DNA of 64,000 nucleotides from Actinomadura citrea (GTDB lineage Bacteria; Actinomycetota; Actinomycetes; Streptosporangiales; Streptosporangiaceae), in assembly GCF_013409045.1 (NCBI RefSeq), contig NZ_JACCBT010000001.1:7852669-7916668 (forward strand). The letters run 5' to 3'. The notes beneath the pieces are model-generated. The model was not told the DNA's origin and ran no database searches. It saw nothing but the letters and a program-made list of their open reading frames with translations. Of the stretch, positions 1 to 8,291 are shown piece by piece; within the stretch, counting starts at the first letter, position 1, and the number at the start of each line of letters is the position of its first letter. The translations under genes were made by a program, and so were the position numbers.

Positions 1-90
1 GTCGAACGGCTTCGGAGCGATCATGTGGAGGGTGCCCATCCCGGCCATGAGCGCGGCCAGCCTGCGGTGCGCGTGTGACGACTCGGTCAT
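1..90 (-). CDS. N-terminus of DoxX-like small membrane protein (partial)
   Basis: Only the first 30 codons are present; the gene runs off the left edge. It starts at an ATG at 90. The visible N-terminus is polar and then turns into a helix containing GMGTLHMIAPKPFD, a pattern I associate with the first helix of DoxX-like or YkgB-like actinobacterial membrane proteins (H..AP.PFD). The gene diverges from the TetR-controlled cassette, so the 217 bp up to 307 hold both promoters. The family assignment is tentative because so little is visible. Confidence 0.5.
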   Translation of the reverse strand, partial: MTESSHAHRRLAALMAGMGTLHMIAPKPFD

Positions 91-266
91 CCCCGGAGTC
101 TGTCAGATCAGACGGCCCGTCCAATAGCGGTCACGCCGCCTCCCTGGTCGGATGTGCCGGGTGTGACCCAAATCACGGCTCTCTTTCTGTGTGACCCGAG
201 TCGTGGGGGTCACGTGTCTGATGTCACCGCTTCGGGCGGATTCGCGAGGTTCATAACGGAGCTAGG

Positions 267-290
267 TTTGTACTGACCGGTCAGTACAAA
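267..290. promoter_or_regulatory. 24-bp perfect palindromic operator (TetR type)
   Basis: The half-site TTTGTACTGACC at 267-278 is followed directly by its exact reverse complement at 279-290. It ends 17 bp before the ATG of the ATPase gene, where a repressor would block transcription. The cassette's third gene encodes a TetR-family protein, so autoregulation of the three-gene operon is the natural reading. Seen: the palindrome. Inferred: the regulator that binds it. Confidence 0.8.
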
Positions 291-307
291 TTCTCCGGAA
301 GGCCGCG

Positions 308-1069
308 ATGACGTCCGAGCACCAGACTCCAGGGACGGCCGCCATGGCCGGGGGGACCGCGGCGCCCGTCCCTGGACCCCGCCCGATCGGCTCGGGGGCT
401 GGCGGGGGCCGCCCCGGAGCCGGCCCCGCGCCCGCACGCGGAATGCCCGTGCGGGCGCGGGGCCTCGGGGCGAAGGGCGCGCGCGGCTGGGTCTTCCGAA
501 ACGTCGAACTGGACGTCCCGGCCGGCGCGCTGGTCGCCGTCGGCGGCATCGCGGGCACCGGGCGCACAGCGCTGCTGCTCACGCTCGCCGGGCGCATGCG
601 GCCCGCCGAGGGCACGGTCGCGGTGGGCGGGGTCACCGGGCTCAGGCGGATCCAGCGGGTCGCGGCCCTCGGGATCGTGCCGGGGGTGACCGAACTCGAC
701 CCGGCGCTGACCGTCCGGGAGCACGTCGACGAGGCGCTCGCCCTGCGCGAAGGCGTCTTCGGCCGGTTCCGCGGGCGCGAGGCCCGCAGGCGCCGGACCC
801 TCGAACGGGTCGGCCTGGACGTCCGCCCCGGAACGCTCGCCGAGGCACTCGCGCCCGACGAGGCCCGGCTCCTGGGCGCCGCCCTGGCGCTCGCCGGAGA
901 TCCCGGGCTGCTCCTGCTCGACGACGTCGACGAGGGGCTGCCCGCCGACCGGCAGCGCGACCTGTGGCGGCGACTGGCCGGGATCGCCGCCACCGGCGTC
1001 ACCGTGATCGCGTCCTGCCACGACGCCGCGCCCGCCGAGGGCCACGCCACGCACGCACTCTCGCTCTGA
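308..1069 (+). CDS. ABC-type ATP-binding protein with degenerate motifs
   Basis: This 253-aa ABC-fold ATPase domain has a Gly/Pro/Ala-rich N-terminal tail (about residues 1-50). The P-loop region GGIAGTGRTALL (79-90) has Arg where the Walker A Lys should be. The signature motif is eroded to LAPDEARLL, and Walker B reads LLLLDDVDE. It is shorter than most ABC ATPases and has no recognisable Q-loop. The ATG at 308 follows GGAAGG with a 5-nt spacer. It precedes a YhgE/Pip membrane protein by 17 bp and presumably partners it as an export-like system. The altered Walker A suggests weak or absent ATP hydrolysis and perhaps a regulatory role. The fold is clear; the substrate is unknown. Confidence 0.75.
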   Translation: MTSEHQTPGTAAMAGGTAAPVPGPRPIGSGAGGGRPGAGPAPARGMPVRARGLGAKGARGWVFRNVELDVPAGALVAVGGIAGTGRTALLLTLAGRMRPAEGTVAVGGVTGLRRIQRVAALGIVPGVTELDPALTVREHVDEALALREGVFGRFRGREARRRRTLERVGLDVRPGTLAEALAPDEARLLGAALALAGDPGLLLLDDVDEGLPADRQRDLWRRLAGIAATGVTVIASCHDAAPAEGHATHALSL

Positions 1070-1086
1070 CCGAGGAGATCCCCCCG

Positions 1087-3204
1087 ATGAGACTTCCCGC
1101 GTTGACCTCGGGCGGCCTTGAGCTGCGCCGCTTCCAGCGCAACCGGCTGACCCGCGTCGCGATGGCCGGGCTCGTGCTGCTTCCGCTGCTGTACGCCGGC
1201 CTCTACCTCTGGTCGTTCTGGGACCCGTACGCGCGGCTCCAGCACGTTCCGGTCGCGCTGGTCGTCCAGGACGAGCCCGCCAAGGCCGGCGGCAAGACCG
1301 TCCACGCGGGGGCCGACCTGGCGGAGGAGCTGAAGAAGCGCAAGGTCTTCGACTGGCGCACCGTCTCGGCGGCGAACGCCGAGGAGGGCGTCCGATCGGG
1401 GAGGTACTACATGTCGCTGACGATCCCCGCGGACTTCAGCGCGAAGATCGCGTCGCCGTCCGGGGACGGGACGCCCGCACCGGCGGGGTTGCGGCTCCAG
1501 ATGAACGACGCGAACAACTACGTGGTCGGGACGCTCGCCCAGGCCGCGTTCAAGGAGATCAGCGCCGCCGCCGGGAGCAAGGCCGTGCACGGCTACCTCG
1601 ACCAGATCTTCCTCTCCTTCGGCAAGCTGCACGGCGAACTCGGCAAGGCGGCCCAAGGCGCGGACAAGCTCGCGGAGGGTTCCGGCCAGGCGCACAACGG
1701 CGCGGGCAGGCTCGCCGAAGGCGCGGGCAAGGCCGAGGCAGGCGCGGGCAAGCTGAAGGGCGGCATCGACGAGGCCCGCTCCGGCAGCGGCAAGCTGACC
1801 TCCGGCCTGGAGGAACTCCGCACCGGAACGGGCCGGGTCGCCGCCGGGATGCAGCGGCTGACCACGACCGTCGACCGCGCGGGCGACACCCTCGTCCCGC
1901 TGCTGGGGGAGAACGCCCCCGAGATCCGCCAGTCCGCGCTCGCCGTCGCCCGAGGGGCCGACGCCCTCGCCGACGGCGCCGGGCGGCTCCCCGCCCAGAC
2001 CGGCGCCGCCGTCCAACGGGCGGAGAAGGCGCAGGCCGAACTGGGCACCTACCTCGCCGCGCACCCGGAAGTGCCGCCGGACGTGCGCAACGACCTCACC
2101 CGGGCGGCCGCGCAGGTCGTCACCGTCGCAAAGCAGGTGGACGGCTACGTCAGCGGCCACACCGGCGACCTGCGCAAGGTCGCCGCCGACGCCCGGACGG
2201 TCGAGCGGGCCGCCCGCAAGATCGCCGAGGACGCGCCCTCCCTGGCCGCCAAGGTCGAGCAGGCGCGCCGCGACGTGGACCGCCTCAACGCCGGAACCCA
2301 GCGGGTCAACGCGGGCGCCGGCCGCCTGCTCTCCGGATCGTCCCAGCTCACCTCCGGCCTCGGCGTCCTCTCGGGCGGCGCGGGCGAACTACGGGGCGGC
2401 CTGGGGCGACTGTCCGGCGGCGCGGTGACGCTGGAGACGGCCCTCGCGCAGCTCTCCACCGGCAACGAGCAACTGGCGAACGGCCTGGACGAAGGCGTCT
2501 CCCAGATCCCGAACTACGGCGAGAAGGAACGCGCCGCACGCGACGACATGATGAGCAACCCGGTGCGGCTGGCCAGCGCCACCGAGAACGCCGTACCGAA
2601 CTACGGGACCGGGTTCGCGCCGTTCTTCGTCCCCCTCTCCCTGTGGGTCGGCGGCATGATCATCTACATGCTGCTGCGCCCGCTGAACCCCCGCGCGCTC
2701 GCGGGCACCGCGCCCGGACGCCGCGTCGCGCTCGCCGGCTGGCTGCCCGCCGCGGCGATCGGCGCGGCGCAGGCCTGCGTCGTCCTCGCCGTCCTGCACT
2801 TCGCGCTCGGCCTGCGCGCCGAGCACTGGCCGGGCCTCGTCGCGTTCCTCGCGCTCGCGTCCGCCGCGTTCCTCGCGGTGATCCAGTGGGTGAACGCCCG
2901 CTTCGGGCCGATCGGCCGGATCATCGCGCTGGCGCTCCTGATGCTCCAGCTCACCTCGGCCGCCGGCACGTACCCGATCGAGACGAGCCCGGCGTTCTTC
3001 CAGGCCGTCCGCCCCTATCTCCCGATGCCGTGGGTCGTGGACGCCGTCCGGCACCTGATCAGCGGCGGCGACCTGACCTCCGTATGGCAGGGTTGTGCGG
3101 TGCTGGCCGCATTCCTGGCCGGCGGGCTCGCGCTCACCGCCCTGGCCGTCCGGCACAACCGGGTCTGGACGATGAAGCGCCTGCACCCGGCACTGAGGCT
3201 CTGA
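1087..3204 (+). CDS. YhgE/Pip-family membrane protein
   Basis: 705 aa. An N-terminal membrane helix (about residues 24-42, VAMAGLVLLPLLYAGLYLWSF) is followed by a large extracytoplasmic region. That region carries many short Gly/Ala-rich repeats of the form GADKLAEGSG, AGRLAEGAG and AGAGKL, typical of the YhgE helical stalk. About five C-terminal helices start at PFFVPLSLWVGG. This matches the YhgE/Pip (phage infection protein) family, related to MmpL/ESX-type and ABC-2 export proteins. The ATG at 1087 follows GAGGAGATC, 17 bp after the ATPase. It is likely co-transcribed with the ATPase and the TetR gene. Export or envelope function is inferred; the cargo is not known. Confidence 0.85.
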   Translation: MRLPALTSGGLELRRFQRNRLTRVAMAGLVLLPLLYAGLYLWSFWDPYARLQHVPVALVVQDEPAKAGGKTVHAGADLAEELKKRKVFDWRTVSAANAEEGVRSGRYYMSLTIPADFSAKIASPSGDGTPAPAGLRLQMNDANNYVVGTLAQAAFKEISAAAGSKAVHGYLDQIFLSFGKLHGELGKAAQGADKLAEGSGQAHNGAGRLAEGAGKAEAGAGKLKGGIDEARSGSGKLTSGLEELRTGTGRVAAGMQRLTTTVDRAGDTLVPLLGENAPEIRQSALAVARGADALADGAGRLPAQTGAAVQRAEKAQAELGTYLAAHPEVPPDVRNDLTRAAAQVVTVAKQVDGYVSGHTGDLRKVAADARTVERAARKIAEDAPSLAAKVEQARRDVDRLNAGTQRVNAGAGRLLSGSSQLTSGLGVLSGGAGELRGGLGRLSGGAVTLETALAQLSTGNEQLANGLDEGVSQIPNYGEKERAARDDMMSNPVRLASATENAVPNYGTGFAPFFVPLSLWVGGMIIYMLLRPLNPRALAGTAPGRRVALAGWLPAAAIGAAQACVVLAVLHFALGLRAEHWPGLVAFLALASAAFLAVIQWVNARFGPIGRIIALALLMLQLTSAAGTYPIETSPAFFQAVRPYLPMPWVVDAVRHLISGGDLTSVWQGCAVLAAFLAGGLALTALAVRHNRVWTMKRLHPALRL

Positions 3205-3219
3205 TCGGAGGCAGGGGAC

Positions 3220-3795
3220 GTGGCCCGCATCGCGACCCGGGAGAAGCTCTTCACCGCGGCGATCGAGCTGATCGCCGAGAGCGGGCTCGCCGCGACGACC
3301 GTCGACCAGATCGCCGAGCGCGCCGGCGTGGCCAAGGGCACCGTCTACTACAACTTCGACAGCAAGGCCGCGCTGTTCGCGGCGCTGCTGGAGTACGGCG
3401 TCGACCGCCTCGCCGCCGCGCTGCGCGAGGCCGCGTCCGGCCGTCCCCCGCTGGAGGCGCTGGAGGCCGTCGTCACCGCCGAGCTGGTGTTCATCGGCGA
3501 GCACGAGTCCTTCGCCCGGCTCCTGATCGCCGAGACGTGGCGGGCCGGCGGCGACTGGCAGCACGCCGCCCGCCTGATCCGCGAGCGGGCCATCGGCGTC
3601 GTGGCCGACGTCCTGCGCGAAGCCGTCACCACGGGCGACCTCCGCTCCGACCTGGACACCGACACGGCCGCCTCCGCCGTCTTCGGCATGGTCCTCACCG
3701 TCGCCCTGGACTGGCGCGCCCTCCAGCCCGGCCGCTCCCTGGACGATGTCCGAGCGACCCTGCTGGCCCTCCTCCGAGGCCGCCTCACCACCTGA
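3220..3795 (+). CDS. TetR/AcrR-family transcriptional regulator
   Basis: 191 aa with a GTG start 15 bp after the YhgE gene. The N-terminal helix-turn-helix is clear: REKLFTAAIELIAESGLAATTVDQIAERAGVAK, then GTVYYNFDSKAALFAALL, the TetR recognition helix and its aromatic YYNF motif. The C-terminal part (about 60-191) is the helical ligand and dimerisation domain. As third gene of the cassette it probably represses the operon through the palindrome at 267-290, with derepression by an unknown lipophilic ligand. Only 3 bp separate it from the convergent SDR gene. Confidence 0.9.
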   Translation: MARIATREKLFTAAIELIAESGLAATTVDQIAERAGVAKGTVYYNFDSKAALFAALLEYGVDRLAAALREAASGRPPLEALEAVVTAELVFIGEHESFARLLIAETWRAGGDWQHAARLIRERAIGVVADVLREAVTTGDLRSDLDTDTAASAVFGMVLTVALDWRALQPGRSLDDVRATLLALLRGRLTT

Positions 3796-3798
3796 ATC

Positions 3799-4524
3799 TC
3801 ACTGGACGAACTGCTGGCCGCCGTCGATGTCGTAGGTGGCGCCGGTGAGCGCCGTGTTGGCCATGATGTGGACGGCCAGCGCGGCGACGTCGGCCGGACC
3901 CACGACCCGGCCGATCGGGAGCGTCGACCGCAGCTCGCTCCTGCGCTCGTCGAGCCGGTCCCCGAGAAGCGACGCCGACAGCGGCGTGTCGACGAAGCCC
4001 GCGGCGATGAGGTTGACCCGGACGGGCGCGAGTTCGAGCGCGAGGGTCGCGGTGAACGGGGGCAGCGCCGCGGTGGCGGCGGAGATGAGCCCGAGTCCGC
4101 GGTGGATGCGACGACCGCCGGTGCCGCCCATGAGCAGGAGCGTGCCCCCGGGACGCATCCTGGGGGCCGCGCTGCGCGCGATCTGGAGCGCCACCACCAT
4201 GTGCCCGCCGACCTCCTCGCGCACCTCGTCGGCGTCCATCTCCAGCAGCGGCTTGTAGCGCGGCCCGCCGGCCGTGATCAGCACATGGTCGATCGGAGAC
4301 GCGAGCCCCTGGAAGAAGCCCGCCACCGCGGCCTCGTCGTTGGCGTCGAAGACCGCCGTGTCCCGCGCGCCCACGTCCGACGCGGCCCGCTCCAGCCGTT
4401 CCGGACTGCGACCGGTGAGGACGACCTCGGCCCCCTCGGACCGGGCGAGCCGCGCGGTCTCCAGCCCGATGCCCGCGCTGCCGCCGACAAGGACGACCGT
4501 CTGCCCCTCCAACTGCACAGCCAT
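3799..4524 (-). CDS. SDR-fold protein lacking the YxxxK pair
   Basis: 241 aa. The Rossmann glycine motif VLVGGSAGIG sits near the N-terminus, and a typical SDR tail (RVNLIAAGFVDT) and C-terminal TGATYDIDGGQQ follow. Where classical SDRs have YxxxK, this protein reads GLISAATAAL, so both Tyr and Lys are missing. Cofactor binding is likely, but normal dehydrogenase chemistry is doubtful. The ATG at 4524 is preferred because a purine-rich GGGGGG lies just upstream. A longer frame reaches 4602 but adds low-complexity residues outside the SDR fold. Confidence 0.8.
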   Translation of the reverse strand: MAVQLEGQTVVLVGGSAGIGLETARLARSEGAEVVLTGRSPERLERAASDVGARDTAVFDANDEAAVAGFFQGLASPIDHVLITAGGPRYKPLLEMDADEVREEVGGHMVVALQIARSAAPRMRPGGTLLLMGGTGGRRIHRGLGLISAATAALPPFTATLALELAPVRVNLIAAGFVDTPLSASLLGDRLDERRSELRSTLPIGRVVGPADVAALAVHIMANTALTGATYDIDGGQQFVQ

Positions 4525-4727
4525 GAAACCCCCCGACGGGTGCCACGCACCACCGGCAAGTACCCGGGCCCATGACAACGAGGCCGGGACGCGTATGGCC
4601 ACACCATCGCCCGCCGGATCGAGCCCGAAACGCCCGTCGTCCAGGCTTTAGGGACCCTTGAGCAGGCTCGTGGAGCCCTGAACGACGGCCCTCCTCCGAG
4701 GCCGCCCCAGCAGCCGATCCGGCCGGG

Positions 4728-5258
4728 TCAGGCCCCTGACTCCACCGTGAGCTTGGCGATGTCGGGCGCGTAGGCGGCCATCCAGTGCGGACGCAACCGG
4801 TAGTAGACGATCTCGCTGTCCCAGTCGAAGGCATCCTCACCGTAGAAGCCCTTGAAGTAGGCGAGCAGGTCCGGCCAGTCCGCGGCCGGCTCCCCGTCCG
4901 GCGGGTTGAGGATCTCCACCGTGCCGTGCGTGAACACCCCCAGGTCCTCCCCGCGCAGGTGCGCCGCGCTGACGGCGGGCCGTGCGGCCAGATGCCGGGC
5001 CTTGGCCGCGTCGCGCGCCGTGCCGAAGTACCACTTCCCGTGCAGGAAGTGCCCGTCCACACCGCTGATCCGCGGCTCCCCCTTGGCGGTCACCGTGGAC
5101 AGGGCCAGGGTGCACATGCCGGTGAGCACCTGGCAGAGCTGCCGCGCGGTCAACGTCCTCTCCGCGTTGATGATCGAGCGCAGATGCGCGGTGGAACGGG
5201 ATAGAGAGTCGTCCAGGAGTGCCTGGAGCTCTGTGAGTTCTTCTCTGGTTTCACGCAT
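4728..5258 (-). CDS. Pyridoxamine 5'-phosphate oxidase-like flavin protein
   Basis: 176 aa from the ATG at 5258, preceded by AGGA with a 6-nt spacer. An upstream extension to 5342 is less likely because it would run through the inverted repeat at 5331-5357. The split-barrel signature is visible: LALSTVTAKGEPRISGVDGHFLHGKWYFGT, then a pattern of strands with ARHLAARPAVSAAHLRGED. Such proteins bind FMN or F420 and reduce or oxidise small substrates. The acidic/aromatic C-terminus FYGEDAFDWDSEIVYYRL is typical of actinobacterial members. Substrate unknown. Confidence 0.75.
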   Translation of the reverse strand: MRETREELTELQALLDDSLSRSTAHLRSIINAERTLTARQLCQVLTGMCTLALSTVTAKGEPRISGVDGHFLHGKWYFGTARDAAKARHLAARPAVSAAHLRGEDLGVFTHGTVEILNPPDGEPAADWPDLLAYFKGFYGEDAFDWDSEIVYYRLRPHWMAAYAPDIAKLTVESGA

Positions 5259-5330
5259 GGCAAGTCCTAGTCCGAAGGGTCCGGTCCACATCCTCATCCC
5301 CAGCGTCGGCCGGGCCCCCACCCTCTCCCC

Positions 5331-5357
5331 AAAACCTGACACCTACCGTCAGGTTTT
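5331..5357. promoter_or_regulatory. Inverted repeat upstream of the PPOX-like gene
   Basis: AAAACCTGAC at 5331-5340 and its exact reverse complement at 5348-5357 are separated by 7 bp. It lies 73 bp upstream of the start at 5258. The arms look like a TetR-type or similar operator. A run of T follows on the + strand, so a weak terminator is an alternative, but no + strand gene ends here. Confidence 0.55.
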
Positions 5358-5482
5358 TTCCCCGCCCCCACCCCTGGCCGACGAGTCACGATCTGTCGTG
5401 ATCATCAGTTGGCACTCCGATAGGGTCACACGCGTGCGGCGGCCATCAGGGCCATCGCGTTCTCAAACAAGGGAAACCCGAG

Positions 5483-5695
5483 ATGGCAGAGAACGGAAAG
5501 TTCTACGTCAACACCGGTGGGCGTTCCGACGCCAACACCGAGGCCGGACTCGCGATCAACGCGGCTCAGAGCGACAAGGCGGCCGGCGGCGACGGTGTCG
5601 TGGACATCATCGCGGACGGCCAGAAGGTCGGTCAGGTCTCGATCCACGGCGACCACGCCACCCTGGCGGAGGAGCTCAAGGACAAGATGAACTGA
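5483..5695 (+). CDS. Small acidic protein of unknown function (70 aa)
   Basis: A 70-aa protein rich in Gly, Asp and Ala with no Cys, no signal peptide and no membrane segment. It starts at ATG 5483 after a purine stretch. Predicted strands (GKFYVNTGG, GVVDIIADGQKVGQVSIHGDH) and a C-terminal helix (ATLAEELKDKM) suggest a tiny folded cytoplasmic protein. A strong hairpin terminator lies 25 bp downstream, so it is a monocistronic unit. I do not recognise the family. Confidence 0.7.
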   Translation: MAENGKFYVNTGGRSDANTEAGLAINAAQSDKAAGGDGVVDIIADGQKVGQVSIHGDHATLAEELKDKMN

Positions 5696-5720
5696 CACGT
5701 CCCTCCGCACGAGCAAATGA

Positions 5721-5754
5721 CGCTCCGGCGCGGCATCCCCGCCGCGCCGGAGCG
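5721..5754 (+). terminator. Intrinsic hairpin after the 70-aa gene
   Basis: CGCTCCGGCGCGGC at 5721-5734 pairs perfectly with 5741-5754 around a 6-nt loop (14-bp stem). Only a short TT follows, as is common in high-GC actinobacteria. Confidence 0.75.
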
Positions 5755-6034
5755 TTCCTACACCAGCCGCGAACCGTGAAGACCTCCCCAAAGAACGCAG
5801 TTCAGACATCCCACACTTCAGCCATGAAGGTGCCGAGGAAAAGTTTTGGTGGCCTGAACGAACTTTTCTGTACCGGTAGAACATCCAGACGGCCGCAGTT
5901 GCGCGCGGGTTCGGGGATCTGCCGGTCGGATTGATCACGTCCCGGCACGCCAACTTCCTCCGGTCCCCACCTCATCTCATCCGGCAGAAGCGCGATCACG
6001 AGAGGTCGCGCACCGAGAGCGAGAGCGAGGACCC
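5755..6034. other. Intergenic region, no gene seen
   Basis: Between the terminator and the next start there is no frame with credible coding character. The only structure is a locally AT-richer patch around 5830-5880 that may hold the promoter of the lipoprotein gene; no clear -35/-10 pair could be assigned. Confidence 0.4.
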
Positions 6035-6529
6035 ATGCGGAAGATCGTGATCACCGGAGTGGCGGCGGCACTGGCGCTTGGCCTGACGGCCTGCGGCGGT
6101 AACGGCGACGGCAACTCCGCGGCGGCGCCCTCCTCGCCCGCGAGCTCCGCGCCGAGCGAGTCGTCGACGCCGGACGGCGGGTCCTCGCCGGGCGCTCCCT
6201 CCACCCCGCAGGGCTCGGGCGGTTCGGGTGCCCCGGGAGGCCGGCGCACCCCGCTCGCGCAGCAGGGCGGCCAGCAGATCACCACCAAGTGGGGGCCGCT
6301 GCGCTACCTGGCGCCGGGCAAGTACACCGTCGGAAACGTCGCCTTCTTCACCGCCACCGACACCGTCCTGTACGTCGCCGGAGGCACCTGCCCCAACGGC
6401 ACCCCCACCCCGCCCGACGTCAGCAAGTGCTCCGTCGACGGACTCGACCAGTGGGTGAAGGCCTCCCCGCACAACGCCGCCGTCCGCTTCTCCGGCCAGA
6501 CCGCCACCCGCATCACCGAGACCCAGTAG
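6035..6529 (+). CDS. Secreted lipoprotein of unknown function
   Basis: 164 aa. Signal peptide MRKIVITGVAAALALGLTAC with a lipobox (LTAC, Cys20). A Ser/Pro/Gly-rich linker (about 25-75) leads to a compact C-terminal domain (about 85-164) containing WGPLRYLAPGKYTVGNVAFFTATD and two Cys (GTCPNG and SKCSVDG) that could form a disulfide. It would be anchored to the outer face of the membrane. ATG 6035 follows a GAGAGCGAGG purine tract. No function can be assigned. Confidence 0.8.
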   Translation: MRKIVITGVAAALALGLTACGGNGDGNSAAAPSSPASSAPSESSTPDGGSSPGAPSTPQGSGGSGAPGGRRTPLAQQGGQQITTKWGPLRYLAPGKYTVGNVAFFTATDTVLYVAGGTCPNGTPTPPDVSKCSVDGLDQWVKASPHNAAVRFSGQTATRITETQ

Positions 6530-6622
6530 CACTCAGTCCCGGCGCCTCCCTCAACAGCCTCGCAAGAACGAGGTAGAAGTCATGAGGGAGGCCCTGGGGC
6601 ATTGCCCGGGCGGCATTCCTGA

Positions 6623-6889
6623 TCAACTGGTACGGCGGACTACTACTTCCCACTCCCAGTCGGCGTTGTCGGGGAATACAACCTCCGCGACCTGCCACGT
6701 CTGGTCATCCACCGGGAAGGTGTCACCAGGGCGGAGTGTGTACTCGAACTCCTCTCCGGTCTCCTCCATGGACACACCAAGAAGCACCTCTGGAGGGTCC
6801 AGTCGCTTCACCGTCGCCACGTCGAAACCGGCTTTACCTATCGTGTAGAACCGATTTGGCTTGATCCGATGTCCGGTAACGCCTTCCAT
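6623..6889 (-). CDS. Small DUF6406-like protein coupled to the calpain-like gene
   Basis: 88 aa from the ATG at 6889. An ATG two codons earlier (6895) sits only 2 nt from the GGAGGT at 6903-6898, whereas 6889 has an 8-nt spacer. The Shine-Dalgarno lies inside the last codons of the protease gene, whose TGA is 2 nt before this ATG, so translation is probably coupled. The protein is beta-rich: RFYTIGKAGFDVATVKRL, LGVSMEETGEEFEYTLRPGD, FPVDDQTWQVAEVVF. It resembles actinobacterial DUF6406 (from memory). A role as partner or inhibitor of the protease is inference only. Confidence 0.75.
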   Translation of the reverse strand: MEGVTGHRIKPNRFYTIGKAGFDVATVKRLDPPEVLLGVSMEETGEEFEYTLRPGDTFPVDDQTWQVAEVVFPDNADWEWEVVVRRTS

Positions 6890-6891
6890 CT

Positions 6892-8109
6892 TCATCCACC
6901 TCCGGTTTCACCTTCAAGTGCTGCGTAGTAGCTATTAAAATGTTTCGTAAATTCTGCGATCGGTACCGGATCGGGATGCTTGTGGCCGTAGGGATTGCGC
7001 AGTAGGGCCTTGCCGTCCTCAACACCGATCAACTCGTAAGCATGCTGGCATCTCAGTTTGTACACTCTGGGATCAGCACGTTGCATGAAATCTGGCACGG
7101 TCGAGACCACGGTTGGCCGCCCGGACTCGACCAAGGCAGTGAGGACCGCTTCGTTGTCAGCAGCGGCTCCGGGGTCTGTGTTCAACCGGTCGACGCACGC
7201 CGGTCGACCGGTCAACTGTGCGAGGATCTCGGCCTGCGTCCATGCTCCGGTCCCCTTGTCGAGACGAGCATAGCCACGTTCGGCGGGATTGCCGAGCAAC
7301 GGATTCTGGCCACGTTCGGGGGGCCAGGTTTCATCCACGGCTCCCAGGGCTTTTTCTATGTATCCAGGCCAGGTCACACCGGCGTTCGTGCACCGCGCGA
7401 ACGCGGCTTCGCCCGGCTTTTCAGCGAGCACTGGAACGTCTTTCGTGACCGTTATATCAAGGATGCGGCCAGTGGGGGTCGCAATGTCGCCGTCTTTGAA
7501 CTCCGTCTCATGCAAGGAGACGGTCACCGTGCCGTCTTCGTTGTCCCGCACTGAGCTCTGAATCTTGTCCGGCACTTTTCCGGCCACGGCTCCCATCGCG
7601 GCGATAACGCCACAGTCGCCAAGCGCTCCCTGCCGCGCATCCTCCCTTTTGGGAATTCCGTCAAAGAGCGGGAGCGCCTGCTTCTCGCCGCCTTCATCCG
7701 TTCTGTGTGGACGCCCATACTCGACCACGGTGCTGAGGTCGTCAGGGATGTCGAGGCGATCCGCCGCTACCTCGATCCTCTCCTCGGTGTCGTTCGCGGA
7801 GTCCTCGCCGTCGGCGGCTGTGGGCTCTGGCTTTCCGAGGAGCTGCTCGGCCGCGGCGATCCAGGCGGACAGATCATCGTTCTCCGCTCCTCCGGCAAGG
7901 AGGCCCTGCTCCGCAGGCCTGTCCTTGGAGACGGCCCCGACCTGTTCTTCGTCGGCGTTCTGCGACTGGGCGGGCTCGCGAGCACGGGCGAGGCTTTGCA
8001 GGCGGGACGGCTGGTCCGGGGAGCCGGGATTGTCGGGGCGCAAACCCGGTTTCCGGGGCTGTACCGACGAATTGTCGACCGCTTCCTTGGGGGTGTGCTC
8101 GATGCCCAC
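6892..8109 (-). CDS. Calpain-like (C2 family) cysteine protease
   Basis: 405 aa from the GTG at 8109, which has GGAAGGG 8 nt upstream. An ATG at 8190 is possible but lacks a ribosome site. The C-terminal half carries a papain-like calpain core: QGALGDCGVIAAM (Cys166), then CQHAYELIGVEDG (His356), then ALLRNPYGH (Asn372), in the calpain order C-H-N. Residues 1-130 are charged and probably disordered (Pro/Arg-rich, then acidic). There is no signal peptide or membrane segment, so it is cytosolic or exported by a non-Sec route. No EF-hands are seen. The gene is tightly followed by a small protein. Substrate unknown; an effector or regulatory protease is possible. Confidence 0.8.
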   Translation of the reverse strand: MGIEHTPKEAVDNSSVQPRKPGLRPDNPGSPDQPSRLQSLARAREPAQSQNADEEQVGAVSKDRPAEQGLLAGGAENDDLSAWIAAAEQLLGKPEPTAADGEDSANDTEERIEVAADRLDIPDDLSTVVEYGRPHRTDEGGEKQALPLFDGIPKREDARQGALGDCGVIAAMGAVAGKVPDKIQSSVRDNEDGTVTVSLHETEFKDGDIATPTGRILDITVTKDVPVLAEKPGEAAFARCTNAGVTWPGYIEKALGAVDETWPPERGQNPLLGNPAERGYARLDKGTGAWTQAEILAQLTGRPACVDRLNTDPGAAADNEAVLTALVESGRPTVVSTVPDFMQRADPRVYKLRCQHAYELIGVEDGKALLRNPYGHKHPDPVPIAEFTKHFNSYYAALEGETGGG

Positions 8110-8291
8110 GCGTGCAGCCCTTCCGCCGGGGAGGCCGAGACGGTTCGCCGGGCATGGCCCTAGGGGCCCGCCACGCCACGCCGTCTTCATGTAAGCGCAG
8201 CGGGCCGTCAAGCGTCCACATTCGGGCCTGGCGGATGAGTGAGGTCGTTGCGTCCGCGTGAGGTTTCCGGCGGCCGGGCGGCGGGGCGCTG

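Noticed and set aside
5258-5342. A longer N-terminus for the PPOX-like protein
   Set aside because: It would run through the inverted repeat and adds residues outside the split barrel; the ATG at 5258 has an AGGA.
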